Positions 1-13,854 are shown, counted from the stretch's first letter. The stretch is 64,000 bases of DNA from Montifringilla adamsi (GCA_017590115.1 JAGGNK010006448.1:2057849-2121848); one strand, 5' to 3'. Made by a program: numbers and translations. The notes: a model not told the origin generated them from the letters alone.

Positions 1-2048
1 CAGCACCCAGTGTCACCACTAATATCCCAGATGATTTGAATAATCTGTGTTGACCTGACATTGAACACAATCCAAATGTCTTGCACTCTTCTGATAAGAT
101 TGCTGAACATGTGGTGCATCTAAGGAATCAAAGATGTCACTAGACTTATATACTGGGTTGATGCCCTGAAGACAGGTAAGATAAATTAAATTAACCTTTG
201 TTGTACATCACTTTCAAAAGAAAAAATAAAGATGTCTTGACTAATTATTAAAGGATTCATTCTATTTTATTCTATTCTTATGCAATTATTTTAACATAAA
301 TAAATGCAATATCTACTGATGCATATTATTTGGACAGCCATAGATACCAAATGGGTCTTTGCAATGAGAAAAAAAAATATTTTAATGAAAAAAATTTCAA
401 CAAGCATAGTGATAAATGTATCTTATATTAATTTTCCAGCAACTGAAGATTTTAAGTTTTACATTAATGTGTCCACAATATTTATAACACTGAAACAAAA
501 TCATTTCACCAGAATACCCAATCTAACTGCCACCATGACTGCTGAATGATACATTTCTGGCAACTACAGCAAATTTGCCGCTGGGGAAGTTTTGAATGGA
601 ATGTTGCTATGTAATCAAACTCTAAAAAGTGTATTTAAAATAGTGATGAATGAGTGAAGTCCACAAATGGTTTTTTTTTTCCTGCCACAAATTTAATACT
701 AACTAGCACCTTTTAATTGCATCAGTAACTGAACTGACAACCAAATAAATCTGACAAAGAATGTGAAATCCTTCATATATCGTATACTGTTGGGTGGGGG
801 AGATTTCAGAGAAGCTCAAACTAGTTATTTGCTTAATAACAAGGTTATATTTGGTCTTACAATTGCAATTATGATTTCATGGAGTTTCAAAATCAGGATG
901 ACAACAGCCTTCACACTTTGTGAAAAAATCTAGGTATGTTCTCTTAGTGGCCTAGAAATATGACTCAGACTGAAAGAGAAAGATTTAAGACAAGCTGAAA
1001 GATTTACTGTTCTAATAGATTAACAAAATAATTTTTGCAAACACCTTGTTTGTATTAAACGAAACTTTTGTAATGTCAGAATTCCTGTGCATGACATTTT
1101 ATGTTACTTTTTGTCTGTTTTGCTTTTGTATGCTTTCTTAACCTGCTCTGATGCTTTTGTGTAAAATTTACACAGGTGATAATTCTCCCTTCTTTTGCTT
1201 TTAAAATAAAGACATTCTAAATCTTTTTTCATAACAACTAATTGTAATGACATAATACTATTAAAATAATGGAACATTGATGGTGTTAACTCTCTTAATG
1301 ATTTCTTTTTTTTTTTTTTGGTGATGTTAAAGCTGAGATTTTGGATGACATGAATACCCCAGCAGGTCTCAAAATAATCCACAGCCATTGTGAACAATTT
1401 CAGGGATAGTTCTACCAGTCATATCAATTCCTATTTGCCATTTCAAGTCTGAACTTCTGCTGTGTGCATAAATCCCCAGTATGTCCTGGCTGGATTCTCT
1501 ATTGAACTAGGAACTCAGATCTCTGAAGACAATGGGTTAGTATGTTATTCTTAGGGCATACCAGACAAGGTATTTCAAGTGAAAGTAAAACCAGAAACAT
1601 GAATATCATGGTACAGGCCATGGTGAGAATCTCAGACACACTCTTCACTTTACCATGTCTTTTGGAGTTAGTTAAGGTATCAGCATGTTGGGTCTTGTGA
1701 GTGAATGTCATTCATAAGCACCGGGCTGTACCAAATCCTTGTACAAAGAATTGAAATGCATCACATGGGATTTCCACTCTTGCATTCAAAGATAAAAAAA
1801 TCATGTGGCCTTAACGTGCTAAGTCCCCCAGTGTGGAACCAAGTCTGTGGCTCCTTAACTAGGCAGACTGAAAGCTTAGAGGATAAATGGATGGTCTCTC
1901 CTTAAACTCAGGGGACAAACATAAGAATGCAAAAGAATTCTTTTAAGCTAAATTATCATGTTGGAACAGAATAGATAGTTAAAAGTTAGTAACAAAGAGA
2001 GTTCAGAGTAGAAAATAAATGAAGGATTCTAAGATACAAATGCTTCTT
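1..2048. other. Unannotated AT-rich intergenic or intronic DNA
   Basis: No gene or repeat family is recognised here. The first 143 bases hold one plus-strand frame with a single internal TGA, and a CAG|GTAAGA donor-like sequence lies at 175/176; neither is enough to call an exon. A short degenerate ATTCTATT-rich tract lies near 260-285, and there are short T- and A-runs at about 669 and 1307. Open frames are under 100 codons and resemble no known protein. Confidence 0.5.
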
Positions 2049-2182
2049 CCCTTGAAATGTTCAAGATTAGCTGGATAGGGCAATCTGGTCTAGTGGAAGG
2101 TGTCCCTGTCCACAGAAGGGTTGGAATGAGATGATCTTTAAAGTCCCTTCCAACCCAAACCTTTCCATGACTCTATGATTCC
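2049..2182 (+). mobile_element. CR1: CR1 LINE fragment, 3' end
   Basis: This is a truncated CR1 non-LTR retrotransposon in plus orientation. The visible order is 'gaaatgttcaag', 'ctggtctagtggaaggtgtcc', a block matching the common avian CR1 segment 'gatgatctttaaagtccc' followed by 'ttccaacccaaacc', and a terminal ATGACTCTATGATT octamer-like tail. The order and strand match the last part of the CR1 3' region. There is no coding capacity, no poly(A) tail (CR1 normally ends in octamer repeats) and no visible target-site duplication. Mismatches to the usual motif suggest an old copy. Confidence 0.93.
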
Positions 2183-5100
2183 ATAAAAAAGTTGTGAGTC
2201 TTACAAGAAAAGTTATGGAAGGAAGAAACCTAACAATTTAGAAAAGTCTTTGATCAGTTTATGACAAGCATTCTATAGTCTGTTTGCTTATGATAGCAAG
2301 GAACTGTGTATGACGTTGGGATATGCTCTTCACATGGCCTTTATTCTTAGCAATGTTAATTAGTAACACAGAATTTGAAGTCACATGAAGCTGAGGATCT
2401 CCTATCTTGTTTCAAAGTATTTCTTATGATTTATGATGAAGATACAAAGAGCTTCTTTCTCATTGTGGACTTACCTGGTAAGATCCTGAATGTGCTTGGT
2501 GTAGCTTTATCTTCCTGCAAAACTGAAGGATATTCTTCAGCTTTTTCCTTCTTCTATAAAACCTGATCCTTTCAGGTAACATAATATAAATATATTGTGA
2601 AGAATAATCTAACAAGACAGCTGTAAATAGCAAGGATATGAATACAGGTGGAAATCATGATGGACCCCACAGAAGTTTTCAATTCAAACTATTTACTGGG
2701 TTTGGCATGGGCATTTCAAATATTTAAGTATGTCTTAAGCTGTAATTTTTTTTCACACAATGACTCTCAGAAAACTTGAGAGGGGATGATTCCTAATTTA
2801 ATGAGCAGCCTGCCCATTTCAGAAACATTTCCTACAGAAGTAACTGTTACAGTGGTATTATTATTTCCAAATTTCAATTCCTGCACTCTGTTGGTACCTG
2901 CTTCTGAGATAATAGTCCTTTATAATCAGTGAAAATATCCTATTATGCAATGCTTGAGGAAGATTTCTGATAAAGCTCAGATGTATAAGAATGTAACTAC
3001 TTCAAATGCAGACACTTCAGCACAGGGCATATGAATTCCTCTACAAGGGATTGCTGCTGTCTAGCTTAGGCAACTAATTTTGAGGGATCTAGGAAATCAT
3101 TACAGCAAGCACTGAAGTTGTCTGCATAGTAAAAGAGAAAAGTAGCTGCCTGACTTAGATATCTAAAACTAAATGTGCAGTAATTCTTTTTCGATGATTT
3201 TGAAAGCACCTACATTTTTCCCTTGACTTTATAAGCACCTAATTATAGAGAAAAAGTTCCCTAAGAAACTAAACTTAGTAGCATGTTAGATGTGTAAGCT
3301 AGACAAACAGGACTAATTTTTCACTGACATCTCTATCTGATGATGACAGAAGAAGATTGACATAGTAGAAGAAAAGAGAACTGAAGAGAACTCAGCAAAG
3401 ATTAACCATATATTGATTTCTGACTACGTACTGCAGTAAGTTCTGACCTAGACACAGACGCATAAAACTATAGATATGCAAAGAAAAGAGAGAAAAATAG
3501 ATGAAATACCAAACTCCAGACACTCCAAAAAGGTAAAGAACAAGGTGAAAATTCAAAATAAAATTCTTTTTAGTCAAAGTCCTTGATGGACATCAGCAAT
3601 GTTTTGCTTTCAGATGAATATTTGGACTAAATCTAAAAAGTCATATTTATCTACAGAGAGTTTAGAATTGACTTCTGTTTTCCTAAATAGTTTTGAAATA
3701 GATGACCCAACAGATTTTTCTTGCATCTGTGACCTCATTGTTCAATTTAGTGACAATATTGAAAGAAGTAGATGGAAATAAGGAGATTCAGTGTTATCAA
3801 GATTTACTTAACCTAGAGAATGATTTTCTCTGTTAGGAGAACCAGAACTCTCATCATAGACAGCCTAATAACAAGAGATCTGTTTCCAGAATTGGTTCAT
3901 CTCCATCCAATCTCCAATGGAAAAAAAGCAGAAGTTCAATACTCAAAAGCAAAGCTTAACATTTTAAAACAGCACATATGCCAGCTTTAAAATCACATAT
4001 TTAGGCACGAAGAAAATGAATATTTTCTGTATTTTTCTTCGCAAATTTCACCACCAGACACATTCAATATGCTTAACTTGTTAAAGTGCATCAAGTGTGC
4101 CATTTTAAAAGTAGCACTCGTGTTACTGTGCTTACTTTCACCATAAAAATAGAACTCCCAGCACTCAGAGAAGATGAAGAGAGCTTCAAAAATAAGTATT
4201 TTAACTCATGCCCTAGACACCTTTGAATCTGCTCTGCACTTAGAGAAGAGTGGCCTGCACATGTGAAGAAGAGCACTTGCCACTGTGCAGAAGCTGCTGT
4301 TAGGGAACTTGGCTCCTTTTAGAGCAATTAGAGCTTAATGGACTTTAAAAGAAATCCTATTCTCACATATTCATTAACTCTATCTCGTGAGACACAGCTT
4401 CTCTCTTCTCAATTTCTTCTTTTCACACTGAAGGTTAGAAAGAGGGCATTTTTGGACATCATTCAGTAATCTTATTGATTTTTAAAATTATTTTCTTTTC
4501 CTCAGGAATGACTAGCCTATCTTTTTGGGTGCAGCTGAAAGCAGTAACTGGCTACTTACACCTCATCTTGCAAGGGCATGATTTACCCAGACAGGTGCTG
4601 GCAGACCTGAGCTGATTTTGCCTTTCCTCAGAGCTAGCTGACTGAGCAGGAGTGTGGATGGGATGAACTTAGGGCTGTTTGTACCCACCTGTGCAGGCAC
4701 GCTCCGTAAATCATTAGTCACATATCTGGGATTAATTCCCTTAACACCATCCACGTAGAAAGCTGGCTGCAGAAAGCCTGCTGGGTGCAGAAGCTCTCTC
4801 TGTGACCAACCAAGAGTTAGGGAGCTCAACTGGAAATCCCTCGCACCGGACGATGGGGTGATGAGCGTGCCTTTGAAAATGTCCTCCTTTTTTTATTATC
4901 TAAGGGAAATAAGATTACCTTAGACTTCTGTCTAACTTGGAGATGCTGGCATTAGGTAAGAGAAATGTGATTCCCCAAGGGTGAAAATGTGAGCACCTTC
5001 CACAGAATGGGCACAGCTCACAGGAGTCAGGAACAGGACATCAGCCAACGTGACTGCAGTGGTCTCAGTTTGATATTACAGACAGGATAAACCAAAGGCT

Positions 5101-7007
5101 TAATGCCCTGGGTTTTTTGAGTTTTGAAACAAAGGTAGACCATGGAAAATGAGATGTCCTAGTTCAGTTTTAAATTGTTAGCAGGTCTAAACAGATTTGT
5201 GTAGCAGTCATGGGCATTTGTGTTTAGGAACCATAGACTATTTAAATCCTAATAAATAGCTTCTGCTGAACTGTGTCAAAACAGAGTGCAAGAAACCTTG
5301 AATGGGTTCCTTAAACAAATAATGTTTTAACTTACTTAAATGATGCCCTCCAGGTATTATACTGAAACACCTGTTTTCTTGAGCAACAGCTACTCCCATG
5401 GGAAATAAGTTCAAAGACTATATAGTAGCATACAAAATGTTTTTGCCAGATACAAATGCTGCCTACATTCAGTATTGCAAATGCATTTTTTTTCATTTGC
5501 AGTCATCTTTCCTTAATAACCCAAGGTTATTTATACAACATGGCTCTTTTTATTTGTGTGGAAGAGATTATCAATGGAATCTCAAATTTCACTCTATTTT
5601 AAAAGACCTTGTTGAGTTTAAAGGGAAGGAAAAAAGTAAACCTTTTCATAAACTGAGTTTTAATGTTAATCTGGAGAGGGGGAAAAAAGTTTTTGTATCT
5701 CAGCAACAGTTTCCCTTTGGTCCTCCACAAGAATCTGAAATGAAAACTGTCCAAATTAACGAAAAGATCCTAGTTTCCTTCAACGGGCTTTGGATAAGGA
5801 CCAGCTGCTGCTCCCACTGATTTCAACAGCACGCTATCCAAGCAGGGCAAAATGATCTAATGCTTATCTCTCTGTATATCAAGATTACACAAAATCAATA
5901 GTAAATATAAAGTGAGATTATAATTAGGCCTTGATAATGCTGAGTTATTATTCAGAGTTAAAATCTAATTTGCAATGCATATTAGTTTTGGGAAGGATGA
6001 CAGAAGTAGAGGAGAATAAAGGAGAAGCAAATAAAGGCTGCATTGGCAATGTCGTCTTTGCCTTTTAGCTGACAGCCCAGTTTTGTTCCGATAGGACAGG
6101 ATTTTATCTGTTGCACTCCTTCTTTGCGGTTCATTTATGAATCATGGCCGTTAAGTCTTCTGAGTAAGTAGACAAAGATACACTTGATTATGTTTAGAGA
6201 CTTTTCCACTACTCATATTTTTCCATTAATTTCAGTAGAAGTTTGATTGAGCCCTTTGCAAACACTAAAACCCACTGAGGGCTGGGCGTGAACATTTCCA
6301 GAATAAGTAGCAAATGAACATTTTCAAAAATAATGTTCTAGCTGAAACAATTTCCTAGTAAAGTATTCACAAGCAGCAGTCTTCCGGCAGTTCTTGGCTA
6401 TGTAAAACAATTTAATCATACCTTAAAGCCAACTGGAAAAAAGTTGTCTAAGCCCTATAAACACAACCACTAACATTTCCAATGATCTTTCCTAATTCCT
6501 GTTGGAAAGAACTCTTACAGTGCTACCTAGCAGTTCAGTTTGCTTTCTCTGGAAATCATCTCTAATGAGGTGATTACCTCAGAGCAATTAGAAGTTTAGA
6601 AATAAACACAAGTAAATAAACAGAAAGATGGGAAACATTTTTCCGGGTTGACTTTGCCAAAGTCAAAGCAAATCAAATTCTTGGAAAAGAACTGACATCT
6701 TTCTAGGCATTGATCAACATTCTCATTTTAAACACATCAGAGAAAAAACTGTCTCAAATATATCTGGACTCTCCATATATGCCAACTGGTGTCCCAGTAG
6801 CAACTTCACTTTTGAAAAACTGTCTGGAGTGTGTGGGCTCCATCTACCTGCACACCCTTCTCACGTTTTACATGAGCTTTATTATCTGTGGCTTGGGCTT
6901 AGCAAAACTCAGCAATTCCTGCCAGGTTAGAGAAGTGGACTAAAGTTCTTGAAGTAAAGGGACACCTGAAATCGGTAAAAGTCAACTGGGCTTGCAGACA
7001 AGACTTC
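2183..7007. other. Unannotated region
   Basis: No repeat family or gene is recognised. A splice-like pair occurs on the plus strand (acceptor ending at 2350 in 'ttattcttag', donor 'CTG|GTAAGA' near 2476), but all three frames between them contain stops. An AT-rich open frame of 140 codons lies at 5398-5820; it resembles no family I know and may be chance. Confidence 0.45.
5398..5820 (+). other. Unassigned 140-codon open frame, probably fortuitous
   Basis: The frame opens with ATG and ends at TGA. It is rich in Phe, Lys and Asn, which is what translated AT-rich noncoding DNA gives. I see no signal peptide, membrane segment, cysteine pattern or catalytic motif. No TATA-like promoter, splice framing or polyadenylation context is tied to it. 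In a 64 kb window of this base composition, one or a few open frames of this size are expected by chance. It is listed because it is one of the longest frames here, not because a function is proposed. Confidence 0.12.
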
Positions 7008-7064
7008 CACCAACCAACCAACCAACCAACCAACCAACCAATCAACCAACCCACCAACCCAACC
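7008..7064. repeat. (CCAA)n microsatellite
   Basis: About 14 tetranucleotide units of CCAA/CAAC. The 5' two-thirds are nearly perfect; the 3' third has substitutions ('caatcaacc', 'cccaccaaccc'). This decay pattern is typical of an ageing microsatellite. Nearby sequence shows no coding or element signal. Confidence 0.97.
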
Positions 7065-10000
7065 ATTAAGCAGTCAGTTTCTTTCAGATGACTTCAGAGA
7101 TTTCATTGTCATATCCAGTCTCCAGCTGTGGCTTGGAGTGAGGCTGGCCTGACTCTTCCACTCTTGAGTTCTCTGCTGGTGTGACTACAGTGTGAGGAGA
7201 AGCACAAGGGTAACACACATAAGGTACCTTGCCACAAGTAGTGGGGTAGAGGAAGGTAAGGAGGGAAGCTCAGAAAATATATGGATTTGCCCCTTCTTGT
7301 GCTCTGGAAACATACATACTGAAACTGAACCTCACATCTCAAGGCACTGAGATAACTTTTTTCCTCCTGGAAGGGAGAGAAATGAGGAATTCTCAGATGA
7401 GACAACATTATTACAGGAGCTATGGGTGGGATAGCAGGACAAGCTGCTTTATCTGATTCATAAGATAGTGTACACATGGCTGTTGGACTAATTTTTGCAA
7501 GGGAAACTTGCAAAATTATTTTTCATGAGCTCAACTAAATGCAACTCTTAAAGCATAACTGTGTTATTGCTCAACTATATCCTTACATCAGTTCATAGAT
7601 TAATATGATGAGTATGTTTTCCTTGAGTCCAAGGAAAGGTTGAAAGCTTGATGTTATCCAGATTCAAAAGAAAAAGGATGGAAAGAATAAATCTCATTGG
7701 TGAAAAGGAGGGCTCAGCCAGCCCTACAGCAGTTTGACCTGAAGATAGCCTCTCACAGCCACCAATGCAGCTGTCAGTGGAGTTTTCAATAGCCAGATGT
7801 TGTTACTGGAAAATACATTCCAGAGTTCATTGGAGCTACTTATAGTCCTAACCTTGTGTGACCAAGGCAGCTGATTCTGTAGCTAAAAAAAGGTATTGCA
7901 GATTAAGCTGAATGTGAAGCATCAGCTATAGAATTATGCGGTATTTTGCTGGCAAAACTGTAATGACTAGAACATGCATGTGTCTCTTCACTGTGCCAGC
8001 ACAACTGCTTTCCTGTTTTTAACCTGTTCTGTATACCTCAGGAGGTGAGCATATCACTCAAACAGTGGGTGGAGCTGATATATTTTCTTTCCTTCTTTGC
8101 GTTTGGCTAATTTACTCTCTTGTCCCTTTGAGATCATTTTGTCCTTCAGTGTGAATACTATATGGTAGCTGTAAAAATTTTTTGGAAAAAAATAATGCAA
8201 AAAATGCCCTTCCATTCTGCAGAACAAGAAGGATTTTCAAGGTCCTGGAATGTGCGTGTTTCTCAGCCACCCACAGAATGCGTGAAAAAATTTAATGCAT
8301 TTGCCATGTACAGTACATCATGTCATGTCTGCTGATGTGATCCAATAGAGAACTAAGAATTACTCAATGCAGGGCTTATAGAAACAAGAAAAGGAGGTGA
8401 TGATTGCTTAAAATTTACTCTAGTTTGCAAAATAGAATGGATCCAGACACCTTAATTTCAGGGGAATATTTCCTATTTCCTGTGTAGAAAATAAAATTCA
8501 GTTAGAAAGACTTATTTTTATTAACTTAATATAATGTTTACTGAAATGTGTAGTCAGGAGCTTAAAATTAAAATGGGTTTGCAGTATGAGATGTCCCTTT
8601 TACACAGTGAAACAGTAAAGGAAGTGGAAAACTGTATTCTGAATCTGACCCTGTAAACAAGGTCCACCAATACTCTTTTTCCACGGTTCTGGATCTGCAT
8701 CTGAAACACCAGTACAAGTACTGAGCTACCATTTTATGTGTGTGCTGTAAGCTTGAGAAATCTCTCTGAATCTTTAGAATATTCTACAATTTACCAGGTT
8801 ACAGCAAATACTGATGCCTTGTTACAGCTTTAAAAATACTGTTTTGTTGGGAAGAAGCACAGTACTTAAATTCCCACATTCCACCTGCTGGATAGGTGTC
8901 CTGTGATATTAAAGTTTCATTATATTCTGTGTTAGGCATGTCCTGTGGGTTTGGGTAAAAGCATTGTTAAACTGTAAGTTCCTCCCTCCTTTCTCACCAT
9001 CTCCATTAAGCAGGAGCAGATGACAGCAATCATTCCCACCACAGTCGCATTTTCCCAGGTCTCTTATTTTCTGCAGAAATAGTGTCAATTCAGCTCCTGT
9101 TTCTTTAGTACAGGCTATACTTTTGGCTTGCTCCAGGTCTTGCCATTGCTAATTCCAACGGAATGCCCCTTCAGATATCATCTGTTTGGTGTGTTTAGGG
9201 GCTATCAGAGGTGATCAGATCTTCAGAGCATTTCATTTTTTGTATGACTGCAGAGAGTCTGTGTGTGTTACAGCTTCTCCATCACTTCTGCCTTCATTTT
9301 ACTGTATGCCAAATGTTTCAGAATTACTGACAGCCACCTTGTAAACCCTGCAGTTCTCTCTAGAATTTGCAGTTGTTTTTCTGTATTTTCTGTTGTATGG
9401 AAGAATATTTCAGGTACTGTCCCTGGAGACTTGACTTTCCTTGTCTTCCTAAGGGCATGGAGGTGTCTGTAGTATACTGTTTGTCTTAATTCAGGTTCTT
9501 GAATACGGTTTCCACTTTGACAATATTTAGATTGCCTATCAAATTTTAAATCACTCAGTACCATTTTAGGGTATGTTGATATTTTTACACATTCAGAGGG
9601 ATATTATATTAAAATGCACTTTTAAGAAGAACAACAGAAAATCTGTTTTTGTAATTATGACTAGGATGTGTATGTCTTAGGGCATCTAATAAAAGGCTAC
9701 TTCAATTTTAAAAAAAAGAAAAATCATAAGGAAGGAAAAGGATTCTTTTACATATTGGGAATTTACTTTCTTCCATTACATAAAGATCTACAGTCCAAGA
9801 AACACACTTTTGGCTGATTGTACTGAGCTATTATTAGCAGTAAACATTTAAGTAGTTCACAGATAAAGGAAAAAAGCAAACCAATTCATGAATCATCCAA
9901 CCTAAGGTAAACTTTGGATCAACTCTGCATTTAACTCCATGATTAAATTCCATTTGAATATTTATGGACTTTTTTACCTCTATACTTGTTATTGATAGAT

Positions 10001-10835
10001 CACCTTCTTTGGCCATTTGAAACACATCAAAGTATATTTAAATTACTTTGAAAGGAGGATTTTATCATAGTGATATCCTAGCTACAAATGTACAGAACAA
10101 TTCCTGAAAGAACATTAGAGGCTCATGGGGTTCTTCCTTTTTTTTTTAAATAGACACTGCTTACCTCACAGATTCCTGTGTGAAAATTAAAGGCTGAGTT
10201 TAAAAAATTACTAGCCCTACCCATGTCAGATCTTCTCTACATATTTCTAGCTGAAAAATTAGAGAGGAGACATTAAGTTTTATAGAAACCGACAATTATG
10301 AAGAAACAAATATGTGCAGAACCATTAGAGGTGCATTTGAAGGGAAATCTGTGGAAAAAAAGGTTGATTACCAGACTTAAAATGACTGTAGAATTGCAAA
10401 GTGGTGGGGGATATGATTTTGCAGAGTGCCCATCCCTGGGGAGACAGTTTTGGGACTGTGGCATATTGGGCTGTCTGGAATACACTGTCTCTGATCTTCT
10501 CAGGGCTAAATGGCTCTTACACAAATAATTATGTGCAGGACTGAATTTTTATGGCATCTTGACAGTGCTAAAAACAAGGAGACCAGGGACTGAGCTCTAG
10601 CATGAGTCTCCTGATGTTCCAGCTCCTCACAGGGTGTAGCTTATTCCCTGGGGCTGGTCCATCACACTCCAGTTAGCTCCTCCCATGGAAATTCGCTTGT
10701 GGGATCCAGCACTACACAGCACACAGAGGAACCAAGCCTTGGCTCAGGGTTTGGTCTGGAGACTTTTGCGGCATAGGCATAGCCCCAGCACTATGTGTCC
10801 TTGTATCCCATTCTCAAGGTGTGCTGAGCCTCACA
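7065..10835. other. Unannotated region
   Basis: Nothing is recognised apart from short homopolymer runs. On the minus strand, a strong acceptor-like 'aatttttcag' (AG at 10252-10251) and a donor-like 'GAG|GTAAGC' (10165|10164) bracket an 86-base segment that is closed in all three frames. It could only be a noncoding exon, if it is real at all. Confidence 0.45.
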
Positions 10836-10909
10836 GGAGTAGGGAAAAGGCAGAGTAGGGAAAGGAGTAGGGAAAAGGCAGAGTAGGGAAAGGAGTAGGG
10901 AAAAGGCAG
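10836..10909 (+). repeat. 28-bp tandem repeat, about 2.6 copies
   Basis: Units start at 10836, 10864 and 10892. The unit is a purine-rich GGAGTAGGGAAAAGGCAGAG core followed by TAGGGAAA, and the third copy stops after 18 bases. Copies are identical over the shared part, so the array is young or being homogenised. Each 28-mer consists of two related halves built on 'GAGTAGGGAAA', which suggests an earlier doubling of a 13-15 bp unit. Confidence 0.95.
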
Positions 10910-13854
10910 CATTTTTCAGGCATATATACCCACAGGTTAGTCACTCTTTGTAAAGGAAAAGTGGAGTGGGATTGTAGTAGTGCTGGGAAGCTACACATGT
11001 ACAATGGATCTTACTGTCTGCCTGCTTATAATAGCCAGTTCATGTACAGAAATCAGACTTCACCTTGCAGCAAAGGCATCTTTCTAGTCAGATTGCTGGG
11101 GTTTTTGAAACATGAGCTGCTAAGCCTTAAGCAGCCCTCCAAATACCATTTCCATTATGGTGATGGCATTTCATGGACAGATTTTGGAACCCTTGCTTCT
11201 TTCCATCCCAACCTCCTTTAAGGGACCAAGAAAAACCTCTGGACACTGCCTCTTTGTTGTGTGTGCCATCTTAGGCAAGGCTACAGGCAAAGGAAGAACA
11301 TTCCTTTCTGGCTTTCAAAAGGGTCTTTAAGAGGTAACAACCTCTATCTATTTTCTTTCTCTGATAGCAAGGGAAAGGGCCAGAGAGTAGAGAACAGAGG
11401 AGATCAGTTTGAGGCCACAGCTCCCCAGGTATTGCCTTGCTTCCCCCTATCCTGAGGAAGGGTGGGAATTAAGGCAGGTAGCAATACCAGTTCAGTGGAT
11501 GAGAAGAAGGCCTCTGAAGGGCTGGTGGTGTACGGCCAGTCAGGAGGTTCTTCCTAGGGTTAGGCTGCTTCCCCTAATCTTTGAGCAGAGCATAAAACCT
11601 GCCCAAGTGGAGGGGGCAAGCTGTGGTCTTACATTAAGATCAAAGAGTACCTCCTCTCATCAGGGTAGCCCCATTTTCCATTCTTGGAATAAAGTAGGAA
11701 AAGCACTGATTCTGGAGAAAAGGAAGATTGCGAAGTTGGAGTTCAGAGAGCACAATACAGAAGCAAGATGGGGTTGTAGGCAGAGGAAGGCGAAAATAAA
11801 AAGCTGAGAGAAACACTGAGGAAAAGTTTAGGACCACACAAACAAGACAACAGAGAAAGAAATGAAGCAGTCAGAAATTCTGAGGAAAAAGAAAAATTTG
11901 GTGTAAAAGCCATGTGTCGCCTATCTTTGGTAGGAAATTCATGCTACAACCATTAAATCCCTTTCTCTCCGTTGTGTTGATAGATAGAGAAGTGAGTTCT
12001 GAGGATTTTCTATGATGTATGAGTAGACAGAAATAACAAAAATAGATCTCCAGAGGCATCTCCACAGGACAGTTACTCAACTAACTCCAATACTTATTTT
12101 ACAACAAAAATAAAACTGAAGTAGAAATGTGAATAAAAAGGCTTTCCATATACATAACGAAGAAAAATTAACAAGGGAGCATTATTCTTTCTCTAACTTC
12201 ATTTGCATTTTCAGAAGGATAGTAGCGTAATGTGATGGTATGTGTCTTAAAACAGGACCTCATGCCTGGCCATCTGTTAATCTCATCTTGGCTTTCCCTC
12301 ATTTTCATAGCCTAGTGTTTGTATCCCTCCAGCATATGTTCATTTCTTCATTTTTAATCATGTATTAAAATACATAGAGAAATGGCAGAGACCATGGGGA
12401 ATAAAAAGTTCTTAGTGTGGCCTAAGTGAAATTCCAAAAGTGGACAGAAAATTCCCTCTCTTTGTCACACAGCGTTATGACTTGACCTGTCTCTTCTCCT
12501 TTCAAATGTGTGATAACAACACTAGAACACCTTTTAGAAGTTATTGTATTTTTAACAATTTAATTCAAAAGTAAAGTTTCATTTTATTCCAGTGTCACCT
12601 GACTCTCTTTTCTTTTGACATGGAAAAACCTCAGACATAGTGTGCCATTTTTACTAAGACACTGAATTTTCCCCGAATAGTGTGGTGAAAAAAAGCTTGG
12701 TACTGCAAATGACACGATAAATGAAATCTTTCAATATAAGTGAAAAAACACGTCCACAGGGAGGTCAATCTAAAAATCCATGCAAGATTTAGACATAGTG
12801 TGAATGCACTCCATCTCCTGTAAAGAGATGAAATAAAGAACACATTTTGACTAAAAGGAGGCATCAAAAAACCAACTCCTGATTTAAATTTTCAAATATA
12901 TATAGGGATTTTTAACTGTTTCAGGTTGCTCAAGTAGCTACCATAAAAGATCCTGGTGCTAAAAGCATTTCCTGAAAATCAAGGTCCTTTAAAACTGTCT
13001 TTGACCGAGTGCTGAGACACCAAGGAGGGCAGAAGTCATGCTTCTCACACTTCTCTGAAGAAACACTTTATTTGGAATTCTGAAGCATGTCAGCAGCTCC
13101 TACTAAACACTTGCACTTCTCAGGTTTTTTTTGAGACAGCTTGTGCAATGTGACATAGAAGTCAGAAAAATGAAAAGACATTTACATATGTATTTAATAC
13201 ATGTTGAAGAGACCCCAGGGTATGTATTAGACCAAATCAGGAGCTCAGCTGAGCTGGTAGAGAAGTTTTCTCTATGACAAACCCTGATTTCAGCACCATT
13301 ACTCAAGCTCCAGATGGATACAAGAGGGACTTGCCTTGCCCTGCTGATGTGGAAATGTGACAGAAGTGAGCAGCAGAAGTTAAATGACTTCTGTATCTTT
13401 TTCAGAGAGGAAAGCTTAAATGTGGATCAACCACATCCTTATAAGAAGCCTTATCTAAAGCAATATCTCATGGCAATTGCCTCATGCTGTACCTGGGTAG
13501 GATGTAGGAAGAAGTGAGTATTGAGGAGCTTAAGGAGCAAGACTGACTGCAAAAGCTTGCAGCACTTGGCTGGGCTGTAAGATTAAATCCTCAGCTCTGC
13601 TGGGAGTGGAGCAGAGCCTCACGACTTACCTCCATCATGAGATGCCCTTGCTCACCTGCAGGCGCTCTCTGATCGTGTTTTTTATTGTTTCCTCCTACAC
13701 AAAAAAAGACACCAGAGCTCTGCCCCAGCAGCAAACCACAGACTGTCAGAACCTCTGTGAACTGCTGGCATTGTCTTCTGGCGACCGTTCAGGTGCCGGG
13801 CTGCCCTTGGCACTTGGCTTGCTCTCCACGGCGTATCCGCTATTTCAGTTCTGC
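10910..13854. other. Unannotated region
   Basis: No gene or repeat family is recognised. A moderately GC-richer patch (about 11.2-11.8 kb) carries an open frame of about 130 codons on the plus strand, without splice signals or family resemblance. I treat it as chance. Confidence 0.45.

Noticed and set aside
2351..2476. Acceptor/donor pair on the plus strand
   Set aside because: All three frames contain stops, and such pairs are frequent by chance in 64 kb.
11409..11807. 132-codon plus-strand frame
   Set aside because: Locally higher GC lowers stop frequency; an overlapping frame exists on the other strand; no motif or splice signal supports it.
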